Assembly (NCBI GenBank): GCA_964036665.1
Contig: OZ038526.1
Location: 2,418,001 to 2,482,000, forward strand
DNA: 64,000 nucleotides
Reading direction: 5' to 3'
Source: Gordius sp. MW1
Lineage: Eukaryota > Nematomorpha > Gordioida > Gordea > Gordiidae
Shown: in pieces, positions 1 through 9,201 of the stretch
How the letters are laid out: the number at the start of each line of letters is the position of its first letter
Numbering within the stretch: position 1 is the stretch's first letter
Notes under the pieces: model-generated
Told to the model about the DNA's origin: nothing
Database searches by the model: none
What the model saw: the letters and a program-made list of their open reading frames with translations, nothing else
Program-made: the position numbers and the translations under genes

Positions 1-640
1 TTCATTTTAATTTTTAGGTGGTGTAAAGGGGGGGGGGTGAGCAAATATATCTAATTCTATGATATCATCAGGGGCAATAATTTCTAAACACTCTTCTCGA
101 ACGAATTTTAATTTCATAATAAATTTTTTTTTATTTTATGTTGTTATAATTACGCCTTTTGAGGATCTAGCCTTAAAAAGGCTTTTAAATGTTCTCATTG
201 TTTCCCTGATATATCTGCTGCCTGAAAATGCTGCCAATATTGCATATGAAAAATTAAAATTTGTTATATATATGGCCAGATTTTTTGGGATTGTGGCAAT
301 AAAATATTTTAAAAAAACTTTGTATAGTTTTTTTACTATTTGTATTATTTTTTAAAGTGTCAACTATTTCTTGTCAATATCCCCGTTCCACTTTGTGCCC
401 TTACAATTCATTTATACAAAAACTTATTATACCAAGTGAAATTTTCTATATTATTTCAACTACATTACTTTGTTTTATTAATGAATAAATTTTATTTATT
501 TTATGCCCTATAAACATGAAGGTCTAAGACATACCAGTGTGATGTTATTAGAAAAAATACACAAAGTAGTAGCGGAATTTTAAGTTTGTCCAACGTTTAT
601 GAGGGAAAAATTTTTCATTTGCGTTTGACCCATGGTCGTA
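1..640. other. AT-rich stretch without a recognised gene
   Basis: No coding region is recognised. The 98-codon open frame at 59-355 looks like AT-rich chance sequence, rich in F, I and K with no motif. The piece near 355-480 (TTTCTTGTCAATAT followed by CGTTCCA) resembles 49,105-49,140, so part of this is probably a dispersed repeat. Confidence 0.5.
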
Positions 641-770
641 AGGTTTTGGATTAGGGGGGGGGGGGCAAAACATAATTTTTTTAATTTTTAAAGGTTTTAG
701 TAGTTAAATTTTTTTTGTCCCCCCATGGCTTGACCAGCTCAGCCCCCCCCCCCCCCAAGGCAAAAAGGCT
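640..770 (+). repeat. Degenerate MITE, GGGCGTAGCC family, G/C-run core type
   Basis: The block runs from CCATGGTCGTAAGGTTTTGGATTAGGGG to a C-run followed by GGCTAGCTACGCCA. Its order (G-run, GCAAAACATAATTTTTTTAA, GGTTTTAG, C-run) matches the better copy at 25,042-25,205. The ends are eroded and no target duplication is visible. Confidence 0.55.
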
Positions 771-789
771 AGCTACGCCACTGGCTACG

Positions 790-813
790 ACTAGCCCCGG
801 TCTCCCCTAACTG
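790..813 (-). repeat. End fragment of the TA-flanked GGGGAGACCGGGGC element
   Basis: The sequence AGCCCCGGTCTCCCCTAA is the same as the right terminus of the full element at 34,455-35,357. Only this end is visible here. Confidence 0.5.
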
Positions 814-870
814 TTATAATTCTAAATCCTCATTTCGCCACTCCCTAGATCATTAATGCTCCCCCCCCCC

Positions 871-2091
871 CAGTGGCGTAGATAAGAAGGGGGGGGGGGG
901 CGGGGGGTTTTGGGGTTGAAACCCCCCCCCCGCGGATAAATAAAATTATTTTGCTTTACATAATAAATATTTCAAAATTAGTGCCATGCAATTATTTAAA
1001 TAAGCTTGTAAGAACACGGGTTTCTTTCGCTTAAATGTACAAAACTTTCCTCGTGGTTATAAAAAAGTTTCCACAATCTTTTATGAATTCCTCTAATACT
1101 ATGAATAAAGAAAGGGTACTATCCTTGACTTCTGCGTCAAATAGATAACTAACGAAAAAGATATTAATTGCAGCTTAAAATCAAAACCTGAATCTTCTGG
1201 TAAGACCTTTAAATAAATTCAAATGATATCCTTTTAGTCATTTGCAAAGATTTCATTCCCTCTACAACCGAATCCATCTCAACAAAGAAAGTAAATATTT
1301 ATGATATAGGAAATTTTTTGAAAAAAAAATAGACAATATGGAAAGGATTAAAGTTATAAATTTAATTCCGAAACCAGATTCAGAATATGCCTTTCCTAAG
1401 GGTAAACGTAATTTGAAATTCAATTATACCCGGCATTATCCATGGTTGGCATATTCTGAGTCTCTTCACGGGGCCTTTTGTAAATTGTGTGTATTATGGG
1501 CAAAAAAACTAGTGGATATGGATCTCACCAGGAATTAAAAGCCCTAATTACATGTCCATTCCAAAAATGGAAAAATGCTTTGGAAGTTTTCAAAGCTCAT
1601 GCTTCTGCTAAATATCGTAAGCATTCAATTGAAACTTTTAATTCATTGGAGAATATTTATACCTATAAAAAAGAATCAGTTTGTAATTTATTATCAGAAG
1701 AAAGTAAGATGAATAAATATAAATTAAGACAAGCACTCATTGTTATAATTGAAACAATCATCTTCTGTGGAAAACAAGGGATTCCTCTCAGAGGTGTAAA
1801 ATTTAGGGTGTTATTTAAATACATAATATACTGTTTTTTTTAAATGTTTATTTTTTTTCAAAGTATGCTCAGTTATTATTAAAAAAATTTTAAACAGAAT
1901 AATGTTCAATATTTTTTGCAGCATTAACATTTTAATTTTTTTAAAGGCCTTATAGGCAAGTTGAAAAAAAATATTATTGGGCTGTGTAAACACTAGAGAG
2001 CTCTTATAATCGTTATAAATTATTAATTTAAAATTGTATGTTTACCAAAACCCCCCCCCCCAAAAAAAAAAAATTTCTATCTACGCCCCTG
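871..2091 (+). mobile_element. Broken hAT transposon with TTF/DUF4371-type transposase N-terminus
   Basis: The left end CAGTGGCGTAGATA (871-884) is mirrored by TATCTACGCCCCTG (2078-2091), a hAT-style terminal inverted repeat with one mismatch. The flanks are C-runs on both sides, compatible with an 8-bp duplication of a C-rich target but not provable. Inside, 1338-1538 and 1487-1800 encode in two overlapping frames the start of a TTF-type zinc-finger transposase: residues like YPWLAYSESLHGAFCKLC, then ALITCPFQKWKNALEVF, then CGKQGIPLRG. The frame changes once near 1500 and the catalytic body and C-terminus are absent. It is therefore a non-autonomous, internally deleted copy. Confidence 0.75.
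1338..1810 (+). pseudogene. Truncated hAT (TTF zinc-finger) transposase
   Basis: This is the coding remnant inside the 871-2091 element. The first frame, 1338-1538, carries the zinc-finger-like core with two visible cysteines (C-K-L-C). The second frame, 1487 to about 1800, continues with the conserved segment that follows the finger in DUF4371-type hAT proteins (PFQKWKNALEVFKAHASAKYRKHS, split here for length: PFQKWKNALEVF then KAHASAKYRKHS) and with CGKQGIPLRG. One frameshift separates them. Members of this family are several hundred residues long, so about 150 residues survive. Assignment rests on recognised motifs, not on a search. Confidence 0.7.
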
Positions 2092-2182
2092 TCCCCCCCC
2101 CCCATTCCATCTTGGCTACGCCCATTTTTTAATTATTTTTTAATTTTGTTATGCTATAGGTAATATAACATAACATAAGTTT

Positions 2183-2333
2183 TATGGATAAGAAATAAAA
2201 TTAGAGGGGGGCAATGATGATTTAGGGAGGGGCAAAATGACTTTTTGAACTTTAAGCCATTAATAAATTTCAACAAATTTTTTGATTTTGAGGGGGTCAG
2301 CCGCTCATCTCTGCCCCCCCCGCTATGCCCATG
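2183..2333 (+). repeat. MITE, GGGCGTAGCC family (decayed left end)
   Basis: The core TTAGAGGGGGGCAATGATGA, then TTTAGGGAGGGGCAAAATGA, then GGGGGTCAGCCGC ending in CTATGCCCATG, matches the family. The left terminus has drifted to TATGGATAAG. Confidence 0.75.
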
Positions 2334-2743
2334 AATATGACCAACCTTTTTAACGTTTGAAATAATCATTTTATATTATATTACGTATATAATCATCTAC
2401 TTCGCTCTAAACCAAGGCCAAAATGAAATTTTAATCCGCATAAAATCCCGCACCATTCCACAGATAGAACTATTTTTTCCACAAATGTACCTAATTGAAG
2501 TCGGAGGTACTAGTCAAAATCCTATTATCTAGCGTTTGCTGAGAGCCACTCCATGGGCTTACATACAAATTAGGCAATAGTGAATGGAATGCGATGGCTA
2601 TTAACTATTTCATTTTAAAAAAATTTACATGATAATCTTTTATTATAAATTAAACAATTCGTTTCATCTATCTTTCATATGCATTTAAAATTTTTGTAAG
2701 AATTAGTAAAATATTTTTTGAGCAAATTGACATAAATAATTCG

Positions 2744-2954
2744 AATCGGGGTCAAAGTAGCAGAATGATGAAAAAGTAGTAGAAAATTAAATCTCAAATG
2801 GGGAGGGAATTTGATGTGCAAATAACCCTAACCCTAACCTAAAACGCCAACCTAAAACACTAACACCAACCCTCCTGAATATGTTAAGTCCTGACCAATC
2901 TTGATCAGTTCTGACCAATTTGGCTGCTATTTTTCTGCTGCTTTGACCGGTGCC
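2744..2954 (+). mobile_element. MITE-like element with telomere-like core and 10-bp target duplication
   Basis: Identical direct repeats AAATAATTCG lie at 2734-2743 and 2955-2964. The ends are imperfect inverted repeats (GGGTCAAAGTAGCAG on the left, CTGCTGCTTTGACC on the right). The core holds TCTCAAATGGGGAGGGAATT followed by TGATGTGC and two to three CCCTAA units; the same core recurs in the element at 22,146-22,371, which has different ends. Confidence 0.65.
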
Positions 2955-2999
2955 AAATAATTCGTGTCACGTCTCACGATACATAAAATGACAGTCGAG

Positions 3000-3164
3000 C
3001 ATGGGCGTAGCCAAGATTGGAACTTGAAAGGAGCAATAGTTCTTAAGGGAGGGGTAAAATAATATTTTTTTAAAATTAAGTCATTATTATAATAAATTTT
3101 TAAAAAGTTCCGGATTTAGAGGGGGACAGCTACCCCTCCCTGCCACCCCCTAACTACGCCCATG
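3000..3164 (+). repeat. MITE, GGGCGTAGCC family
   Basis: Complete copy from CATGGGCGTAGCC to CTACGCCCATG. Flanks CAGTCGAG (2992-2999) and CACTCGAG (3165-3172) are a 7-of-8 target duplication. Confidence 0.85.
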
Positions 3165-3875
3165 CACTCGAGCGAATTGCTTTAAGAAGGTGACTTTATT
3201 AAAAATAGTGCTTTAAACATTTTTAAAAAAATCGAACGCGTTCGCGTTCAACGTTCATTAACAAAAATCGAACGCGTTCACGTTCACGTTAGTTAAAAAA
3301 AAGGAATGCGTTCACGTTCGGTCAAAATTTTATGATAAATTTTATTAAAATTTAATTTAATATAAATAAATGTCTTATATTTTTTAATACAACAAATAGC
3401 CATGATAAAAAATAATAGTTTTATTTCGACAATATAATTATAAAATAATCTAATACAGCGAATATAAAGATTATTTATTTATAAAAAAATTTCTTATTGA
3501 TTTTTAATAATAATTGTTTTTCAAAATTGTCGTCTGATAAGCAGGAACGCTTGGCAGTTAATTCAGCATTCGCTATACTAAAAACCCGCTCCACAGGGGC
3601 AGATGAGGGGATTGGAGTATTAATTGCTATGCAATTTATGGGATCGTTTTTTGGTGTCCGTCCGTCGTCCGTCGTCCGTCGTCCGTCGTCCGTCGTCCGT
3701 TACCCTATCTATTTGCATTGGGTATATTAGGTTATCGCTTTTTTAAATTAATGGATGAGAAAGAGGTGCCCCACCCCTCATCTCTATCTCCCTCGCTGTG
3801 TTATTTTTAATTGCTATGCATAAGAGGTGCCCCACCCCTCATCTCTATCTCCCTCGGTGTGTTATATATAAGATT

Positions 3876-4120
3876 TGTTAAATTATCTATTATATAATAA
3901 ACATAGATAAAAGTTGTGCTATGCAATTTAACTAGTTATATAATTAACATAAATAAAAGTTGTTTACTTTTAATTGCTATGCAATTTAACTAGTTTTGGT
4001 TATATAATAAATATAAAAGTTGTTTACTTTTAATGCTATGCAATTTAACTAGTTATAAATAAACATAAATAAAAGTTGTTTACTTTTTAATTGCTATGCA
4101 ATTTAACTAGTTTTGGGGTT
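3876..4120 (+). repeat. Roughly 60-bp minisatellite
   Basis: Four imperfect tandem units each contain AAAAGTTGTTTACTTTTAAT followed by TGCTATGCAATTTAACTAGTT. One further unit lies at 4343-4401, separated by a SINE-body segment. Confidence 0.8.
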
Positions 4121-4129
4121 GGAATCCCG

Positions 4130-5235
4130 GAGTTTTTTTTGACTCTTATGATTGTTCTTGTTACTATCATTGATAATAAGAATTTTTGGCCGTCCGCTGG
4201 CTGCTGACCAATGAAAAAAATGACCATTGGCCAAAATGTGAATCGAAATCATTTTTTTCGTTTTTTTTGACTACTATAATTGTTCCTGTTTCTACCATTG
4301 CTATTATGACTTTTTGGCCGTCCGCTGGCTGCTGACCAATGTTATATAATAAACATAAATAAAAGTTGTTTACTTTTAATTGCTATGCAATTTAACTAGT
4401 TTTTGGGTTAGAATCCCGGAGTTTTTTTTGACTTTTATGATTGTTCTTGTTACTATCATTGATAATAAGACTTTTTGGCCGTCCGTTGGCTGCTGACCAA
4501 TGAAAAAAATGACCATTGGCCAAAATGTGCATCCGAGTTTATTTTTTCGTTTTTTTTGACTATTATGATTGTTCCTGTTACTACCATTGCTATTATGACT
4601 TTTTGGCCGTCCGCTGGCTCCTGACCGATGGAAAAAATGACCATTGGCCAAAATGTGAATCGAAATTATTTTTTTCGTTTTTTTTGACTATTATGATTGT
4701 TCCTGTTCCTACCATTGCTATTATGACTTTTTGGCCGTCCGCTGGCTGCTGACCAATGGAATAAAATGACCATTGGCCAAAATGTGATTCGAAAACTTTT
4801 ATTTCGTTTTTTTTGACTATTATGAATTTATATCCACTTTTATTGTGTCCTGGCTGCTGACCAATGGAAAAAAATGACCATTGGCCAAAATGTGATTCGA
4901 AAATTTTTTTTTCGTTTTTTTTACTCTTGTGAATTTATATCCACTTTTACCGTGTGCTGGCTGCTGACCAATGGAAAAAAATGACCATTGGCCAAAATGT
5001 GAATCCGAGTTTATTTTTTCGTTTTTTTTGACTATTATGATTGTTCCTGTTACTACCATTGCTATTATGACTTTTTGGCCGTCCGCTGGCTCCTGACCGA
5101 TGGAAAAAATGACCATTGGCCAAAATGTGATTCGAAATTTTTTTTTTTCGTTTTTTTTGACTTATGAATTTATATCCACTTTTACCGTGTCCTGGCTGCT
5201 TACCAATGAAAAAAATGACCATTGGCCAAATTTTA
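4130..5235 (+). repeat. Tandem array of a SINE body with a CCAATGG/CCATTGG hairpin
   Basis: About eight imperfect units of roughly 105-130 bp. Each has TTGGCCGTCCGCTGGCTGCT (some units shortened), then GACCAATGGAAAAAATGACC and ATTGGCCAAAATGTG. Full hairpins occur near 4200, 4495, 4622, 4750, 4858, 4968, 5095 and 5200. A tRNA B-box remnant, GGGTTGGAATCCCGGAG, lies at about 4114-4130 and again at about 4405-4421, tying the array to the SINE copies at 5955 and 41,483. Open frames read across the array are artefacts of the repetition. Confidence 0.85.
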
Positions 5236-5564
5236 TATATAACCTAAAAATTTATTATAGATGGTCTAACAGACAGCCAACTATGTAATATATATTTTTA
5301 ACCTTATAAATGCATATATATTTTTTTATTGGGTTAATATATTTCATTTAATTAGATTGTGATTTCATAGAAAACCTAAAAAGTAATATTTAAAAAAATA
5401 ATATAGGTATTAGATTCTAATTTACGATAAAATATATCGATAGAAACTAACACAAAATTCGAAACCTCCTTCAAAGGTATAAGCATAGCCCGTTATTTCT
5501 AATTAAAGTGAATCTACTATTAAACTCAGACACGAATTGTACTTTATTAGATGGCGCGCGTAAG

Positions 5565-5760
5565 TTTATATAATTAGTAAAATTTTTCTACGTGTCATAG
5601 ATATTACACCGCACGTGTGGCAGGGAAATGTCCGATATTTTTAAAGTGAAAAGGTATTTTAGGAATCTGAAAAGGTTATTTTACCCCCGGCCGCCCTGGG
5701 CACCTACGGGTAAAGTTTCGAGCAATCGGGCTGGTAGTTTAAGAATTTAGCCCTTTTTTA
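5565..5760 (+). repeat. Copy of the GGCCGCCCTGGGCACCTACGG repeat
   Basis: The segment GTCCGATATTTTTAAAGTGA through ATTTTACCCCCGGCCGCCCT and GGTAGTTTAAGAATTTAGCCC matches blocks at about 54,180-54,300 and 56,010-56,160. In the last copy it precedes an ACAT-repeat tail, so this is probably the 3' part of a non-LTR or SINE-type family. Confidence 0.6.
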
Positions 5761-5954
5761 AAACTAAAAAAAAACTTTTTTTTAATTTTTTTTTTACATT
5801 AAATTAATATTTTGTTTTTGTTAATACCATTGATAATATGACTTTTTGACCGTCCGCTGGCTACTGACCGACGAAATATATTGATTTTCTAAACATAAAA
5901 CACAACTTTATTATTTCATCATCTATATAAATAACATAATAACTTCTACTATTT

Positions 5955-6165
5955 TAAAGCCAGCATGGTATAGTGGTTATAGCGCCGGCTTGTGAACTGG
6001 AGGTGTGGGGTTCAAGTCAGTGAGGGGACAAATTTTTTTTTTAATTTTTTTAAATTAAATTAATATTTGTTCATGTTAATACCAATGATAATATGAATTT
6101 TTGACCGTCCGCTGGCTACTGACCAATAAAAAAATGACCATTGGCCAAATAAATCGAAATTTTTT
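5955..6165 (+). mobile_element. tRNA-derived SINE
   Basis: The head (5960-6031) resembles a tRNA: A-box-like TGGTATAGTGGTTAT, a GTG (His-type) anticodon position in CGGCTTGTGAACTGG, and a B-box-like GGGTTCAAGTC. The acceptor and anticodon stems do not pair properly, so it is not a functional tRNA. It is followed by the family body (AAATTAAATTAATATTTGTT, then GACCGTCCGCTGGCTACTGA, then ATGACCATTGGCCAAA). Confidence 0.7.
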
Positions 6166-6339
6166 TTCGTTTTTGAATTGGTTAACATTGATAATTACCC
6201 TATGTCCTCCCCTACAAGGGCCTATAACTAATTAACTAATTATTTTGCATCTAATACCCCCTATAGGTATTCTCGCCCCTTCCCACCTTTCTCGCCCATA
6301 AATTGCATAGCAAATATGCTACGTTTATACGGAGTATAG

Positions 6340-6420
6340 AAGAGTTCCCCCTTCCCCTCTTCCCTTCCCCTCTTCCCTTCCCCTACTCCCCTTCCCTTCT
6401 CCCCCTTCCCACGAGGGCCG
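6340..6420. repeat. Pyrimidine-rich simple repeat
   Basis: CCCCTTCCCCTCTTCC-type repeat at the right end of the nested insertion, ending at GGGCCGAAGGCCC, a short palindrome directly before the target duplication. Confidence 0.8.
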
Positions 6421-7735
6421 AAGGCCCGAGTATTATACTTAATAAACAAATTTTTTAAAGGAGGAAATTTATTAAAAACATTTAATGTTTCGTCCCTCGC
6501 TTCAAAAAATTGCGATAAGATATCATCCTCCAATCCGCCCTCTACTTCCTCGTCAAAAAAATGATATCTCGGAGTTGACAGCTCTTTCATTATCAATTCT
6601 AGGGGTTTCAATCCCTTTTTTCAATAGCACTATAAGTTTATTCTTTAAAGGTTCATTTTCTCGAAGTTTAATCCAAGGCCATTGAAGCTTGACATTGGGT
6701 GAATGGCTGAAAGAAGATATTGATCTTCATATATATGTTGAAATCTTTAAAAAAAAGAAAATATATGTAATTAATTTGATAGTAATAGGTTTATTACCTT
6801 TTATTAATCCCATTTAATACAGCTTCAATCAATGGTTGACCATATTTTAGGCCAGTGATTTTTTTTAATTTGAAAATAACTATTGTTATTGTTGGGGTCA
6901 AATAGGCCAATGCATATTTTCCTCACTTTCTAAAATAGTAAGAGCGGTTGAATAGGTTCCATGATCTATTTTAATATTTAAAATTTATTATAATATTTAT
7001 TCTAAAAAATTTTATTAGGACTTACAGTACAGTATTCTTCCAAAAATATTTTATCATTGGTTGTAAGCCTAGCTAATCCTCCCATGTCACATACTTTGTC
7101 AAATGAGGTTTATCTTTTACTAATAAGTCTATTAATTTTAAGGAATTTTTTTTTTTTTTTTTTTTAAAGGAATTATAATATGAATTCCATCTTGTAACAA
7201 CAGGTCTTATAAGCATCCTTGACAAATTTTTCTTTAAATCATCAGCAAGTGATGTCTGATTTTGTTTATTCCGTAAGTTTTTGCATTTATCAAATGCACT
7301 TTTTAATATGTTTTTAAAAGATATATTTTCTAGTGCTTTATCAGCATCGACACTTGCCACTAAATTATGATTGAGGCATGCACAAGAGTGATGTTTTGGT
7401 AGATATAAATTAAATTTTTCTGTCTATTTTGATATTCTTTCGTTTAATGGAAATGACACAATTTCATCTTCCTCATCTTAAGATATTTTCTCAAATAACC
7501 TATATAATTTATTTAAAACTTTTTTGTTAAAAATTCGGATTAACATTAATTATCAAATAAATAAAAATTAAAGAGGGTTTTTAAAATTTACGTTAAATTT
7601 GAACGCGTTCATCAAAAAAAGGAACGCGTTCACGTTCAAAGTTCACCAAAAAAATGAACGCCGTTCATGAACGCGTTCAAAAAATGCGAGAACGCGTTCA
7701 AATTGAACGCGTTCTTTTACAACACTAATTAAAAA

Positions 7736-9201
7736 TGATTATATACGTAGTTGTAGTATATAAATTACTTACCAGAAAAAAGCAGCTAAGGGCTTAGAAG
7801 TTATGTGTTAAATAAAAAAGCCAAAACCGATTAAATTTAGAAGTAATAATATAATTAAATTAAAAATTTAAATAAGATAGTATAAATATGTAAAAAAAAT
7901 GAAAAAAATTATTTAGAGATATAATGTAAAATTTAAAAAAGCCTGCACTTGATACTTTCGATATTTTAGAAAATGCTTCAATATTTTTTTAATATTTAAC
8001 AGATTTTCAAAATTTGGAACTGTAGGTTATGTAGCTAACTTTTGTAGCGTTCTAGAAAGTGGGCATCTAATAATTCTCATTTGTTATATATATAAAATTC
8101 CTGACTTCATGGTAAATAAAAATAATAAATTAAATTTATAATTCTTAAGCTTTCATAATTTTTTTAATGTCCGAAAATAAGAAAATGCTTCAGATTTTAG
8201 CAAAATTTTATTTTTACTACAAATAAATTTTTTGGATTTTACGTTATCTAATTTAGCGCCGAAGTAAGTCTGCAGGGCACTTAGACAAAACCAATCACAA
8301 CTTACATGGGAATAAATTACGAAAATCTTTGTCTACAAATTTATATGATAATTCCCATTTTTTCCTTATTAAAGAATTGTTAATTTATTTCCGTGAATGT
8401 TTGGAGTTTAGACGATATAGGAAAGAAAAAGTAAATGTCATAAAATATTTATGCAAAATTTTAGTCTAATTTGTCACCAGAGAATGAAAAGGGAGGTCAA
8501 ATTGTTTGCGCTACAGAAGGTGTGAAGATCTAAAGGAAAACGGGATTTGTTAGGAACAATTTAATATGGGAGATATTAAAGATTGAAGTGTCAGAATTCT
8601 AATACTTTAAATTTATTTTGCTTGATTCAATAATTTTTTTATGTTAAAAATTTTCCATTTTTTTAAATCAAATTATTTAATTAATATTATTTTGCATTAA
8701 AAACATATCTCACATATTTTGCCATTTATTATGTTCCCTATCATTTTAACCCAAAGAATGTTGTTCTGTAATAAATAAATTTATGTTTGTATATTCTTGA
8801 TTCTGATAAAGTTGAAAGTTTATGATTATATATTATTTTAAAGCTCAATTTGTAGCATACACTTTCAATATTGTAATTTCAAATAATTTAAGTTAAATAA
8901 AATTACAAAAAAGAGTTTTGTTGATCGATAAGTTTATTAATTTAATTAACAACATCTACGATGTGGATGAACGCGATATAAATGAAATTATACAATTTGA
9001 TAACGCTTCAAAGCCAAATCCACGTTATTTTTAGAATGAATCAAATGGCGACTATGTCCCCAAAACTTCTCAGCTCGTCAAATATTTTCGACCGTCGCGC
9101 ACGCATAGTTGACATTTTAGATTGTCCAAATTGCACGTTGGGTCGCTCGAATTAAGGGGCGATAATTTGCAAATGTAGTCGCGTTCTTAGATTAGAAAAC
9201 T
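7736..9201. other. AT-rich intergenic stretch, 3' flank of dmbx
   Basis: No gene, RNA or repeat is recognised. An AATAAA on the minus strand near 8930-8940 could serve as the dmbx polyadenylation signal, about 265 bases after the inferred stop. Confidence 0.4.

Larger units (their letters stand above)
3623..6427. mobile_element. Composite nested insertion (minisatellites, SINE, SINE-body array)
   Basis: It is bounded by GAGTATTA at 3615-3622 and 6428-6435. Its left end ATTGCTATGCAATTTATGGG reappears inverted at 6294-6313 (CCCATAAATTGCATAGCAAA). The left end is followed by a CGTCCGT microsatellite (3658-3700). The same end plus microsatellite occurs inverted at about 41,990-42,050, and the end alone at about 25,975-26,005, so this is a recurrent terminus. 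Internal parts: a duplicated 42-bp block (3762-3803 and 3823-3865), roughly 60-bp repeats (3876-4120), a tandem array (4130-5235) and a SINE (5955-6165). Confidence 0.65.
3475..7380 (-). pseudogene. hAT transposase, split by insertion
   Basis: Three minus-strand blocks are recognisable. About 7360-7073 contains RPVVTRWNSYYNSF, the conserved TRWNS region of hAT transposases. About 6611-6428 contains FPPLKNLFIKYNT. The last block, 3622-3475, reads NTPIPSSAPVERVFSIA, then KRSCLSDDNFEKQLLL, ending in an in-frame TAA at 3475-3477; this is the diagnostic hATC dimerisation motif. The nested insertion falls exactly between KYNT and NTPIPSS, because the 8-bp duplication repeats those codons. A poly-T run at about 7147-7165 interrupts the first block. 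The N-terminus was not identified. Confidence 0.8.
3206..7727 (-). mobile_element. Broken hAT transposon with nested insertion
   Basis: The 8-bp direct repeat ATTAAAAA at 3198-3205 and 7728-7735 flanks ends TAGTGCTTTAAA and CTTTTACAACACTA, i.e. TAGTG...CACTA termini. Subterminal blocks on both sides carry many GAACGCGTTC-like repeats (3230-3320 and 7590-7715), as expected of transposase-binding sites. The transposase is on the minus strand and decayed. A separate 2.8 kb insertion (3623-6427), itself flanked by an 8-bp repeat GAGTATTA, splits the C-terminal dimerisation domain. The element is dead but its full outline can be read. Confidence 0.82.

Noticed and set aside
2820-2860. A telomere end
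   Set aside because: Only two to three CCCTAA units, inside a small element with flanking target repeats, and host sequence on both sides.
4376-5288. Several overlapping open frames of 60-98 codons on both strands
   Set aside because: They are translations of the tandem SINE-body array (FFIGQ/GQWSFF-type repeats in every frame), not genes.
5960-6031. A tRNA-His gene
   Set aside because: Boxes and a GTG anticodon position are present, but the stems do not pair and the sequence continues into a SINE body; it is a tRNA-derived SINE head.
6261-6611. A 116-residue protein
   Set aside because: Its start is hAT transposase and its end is a translated pyrimidine-rich simple repeat of the nested insertion.
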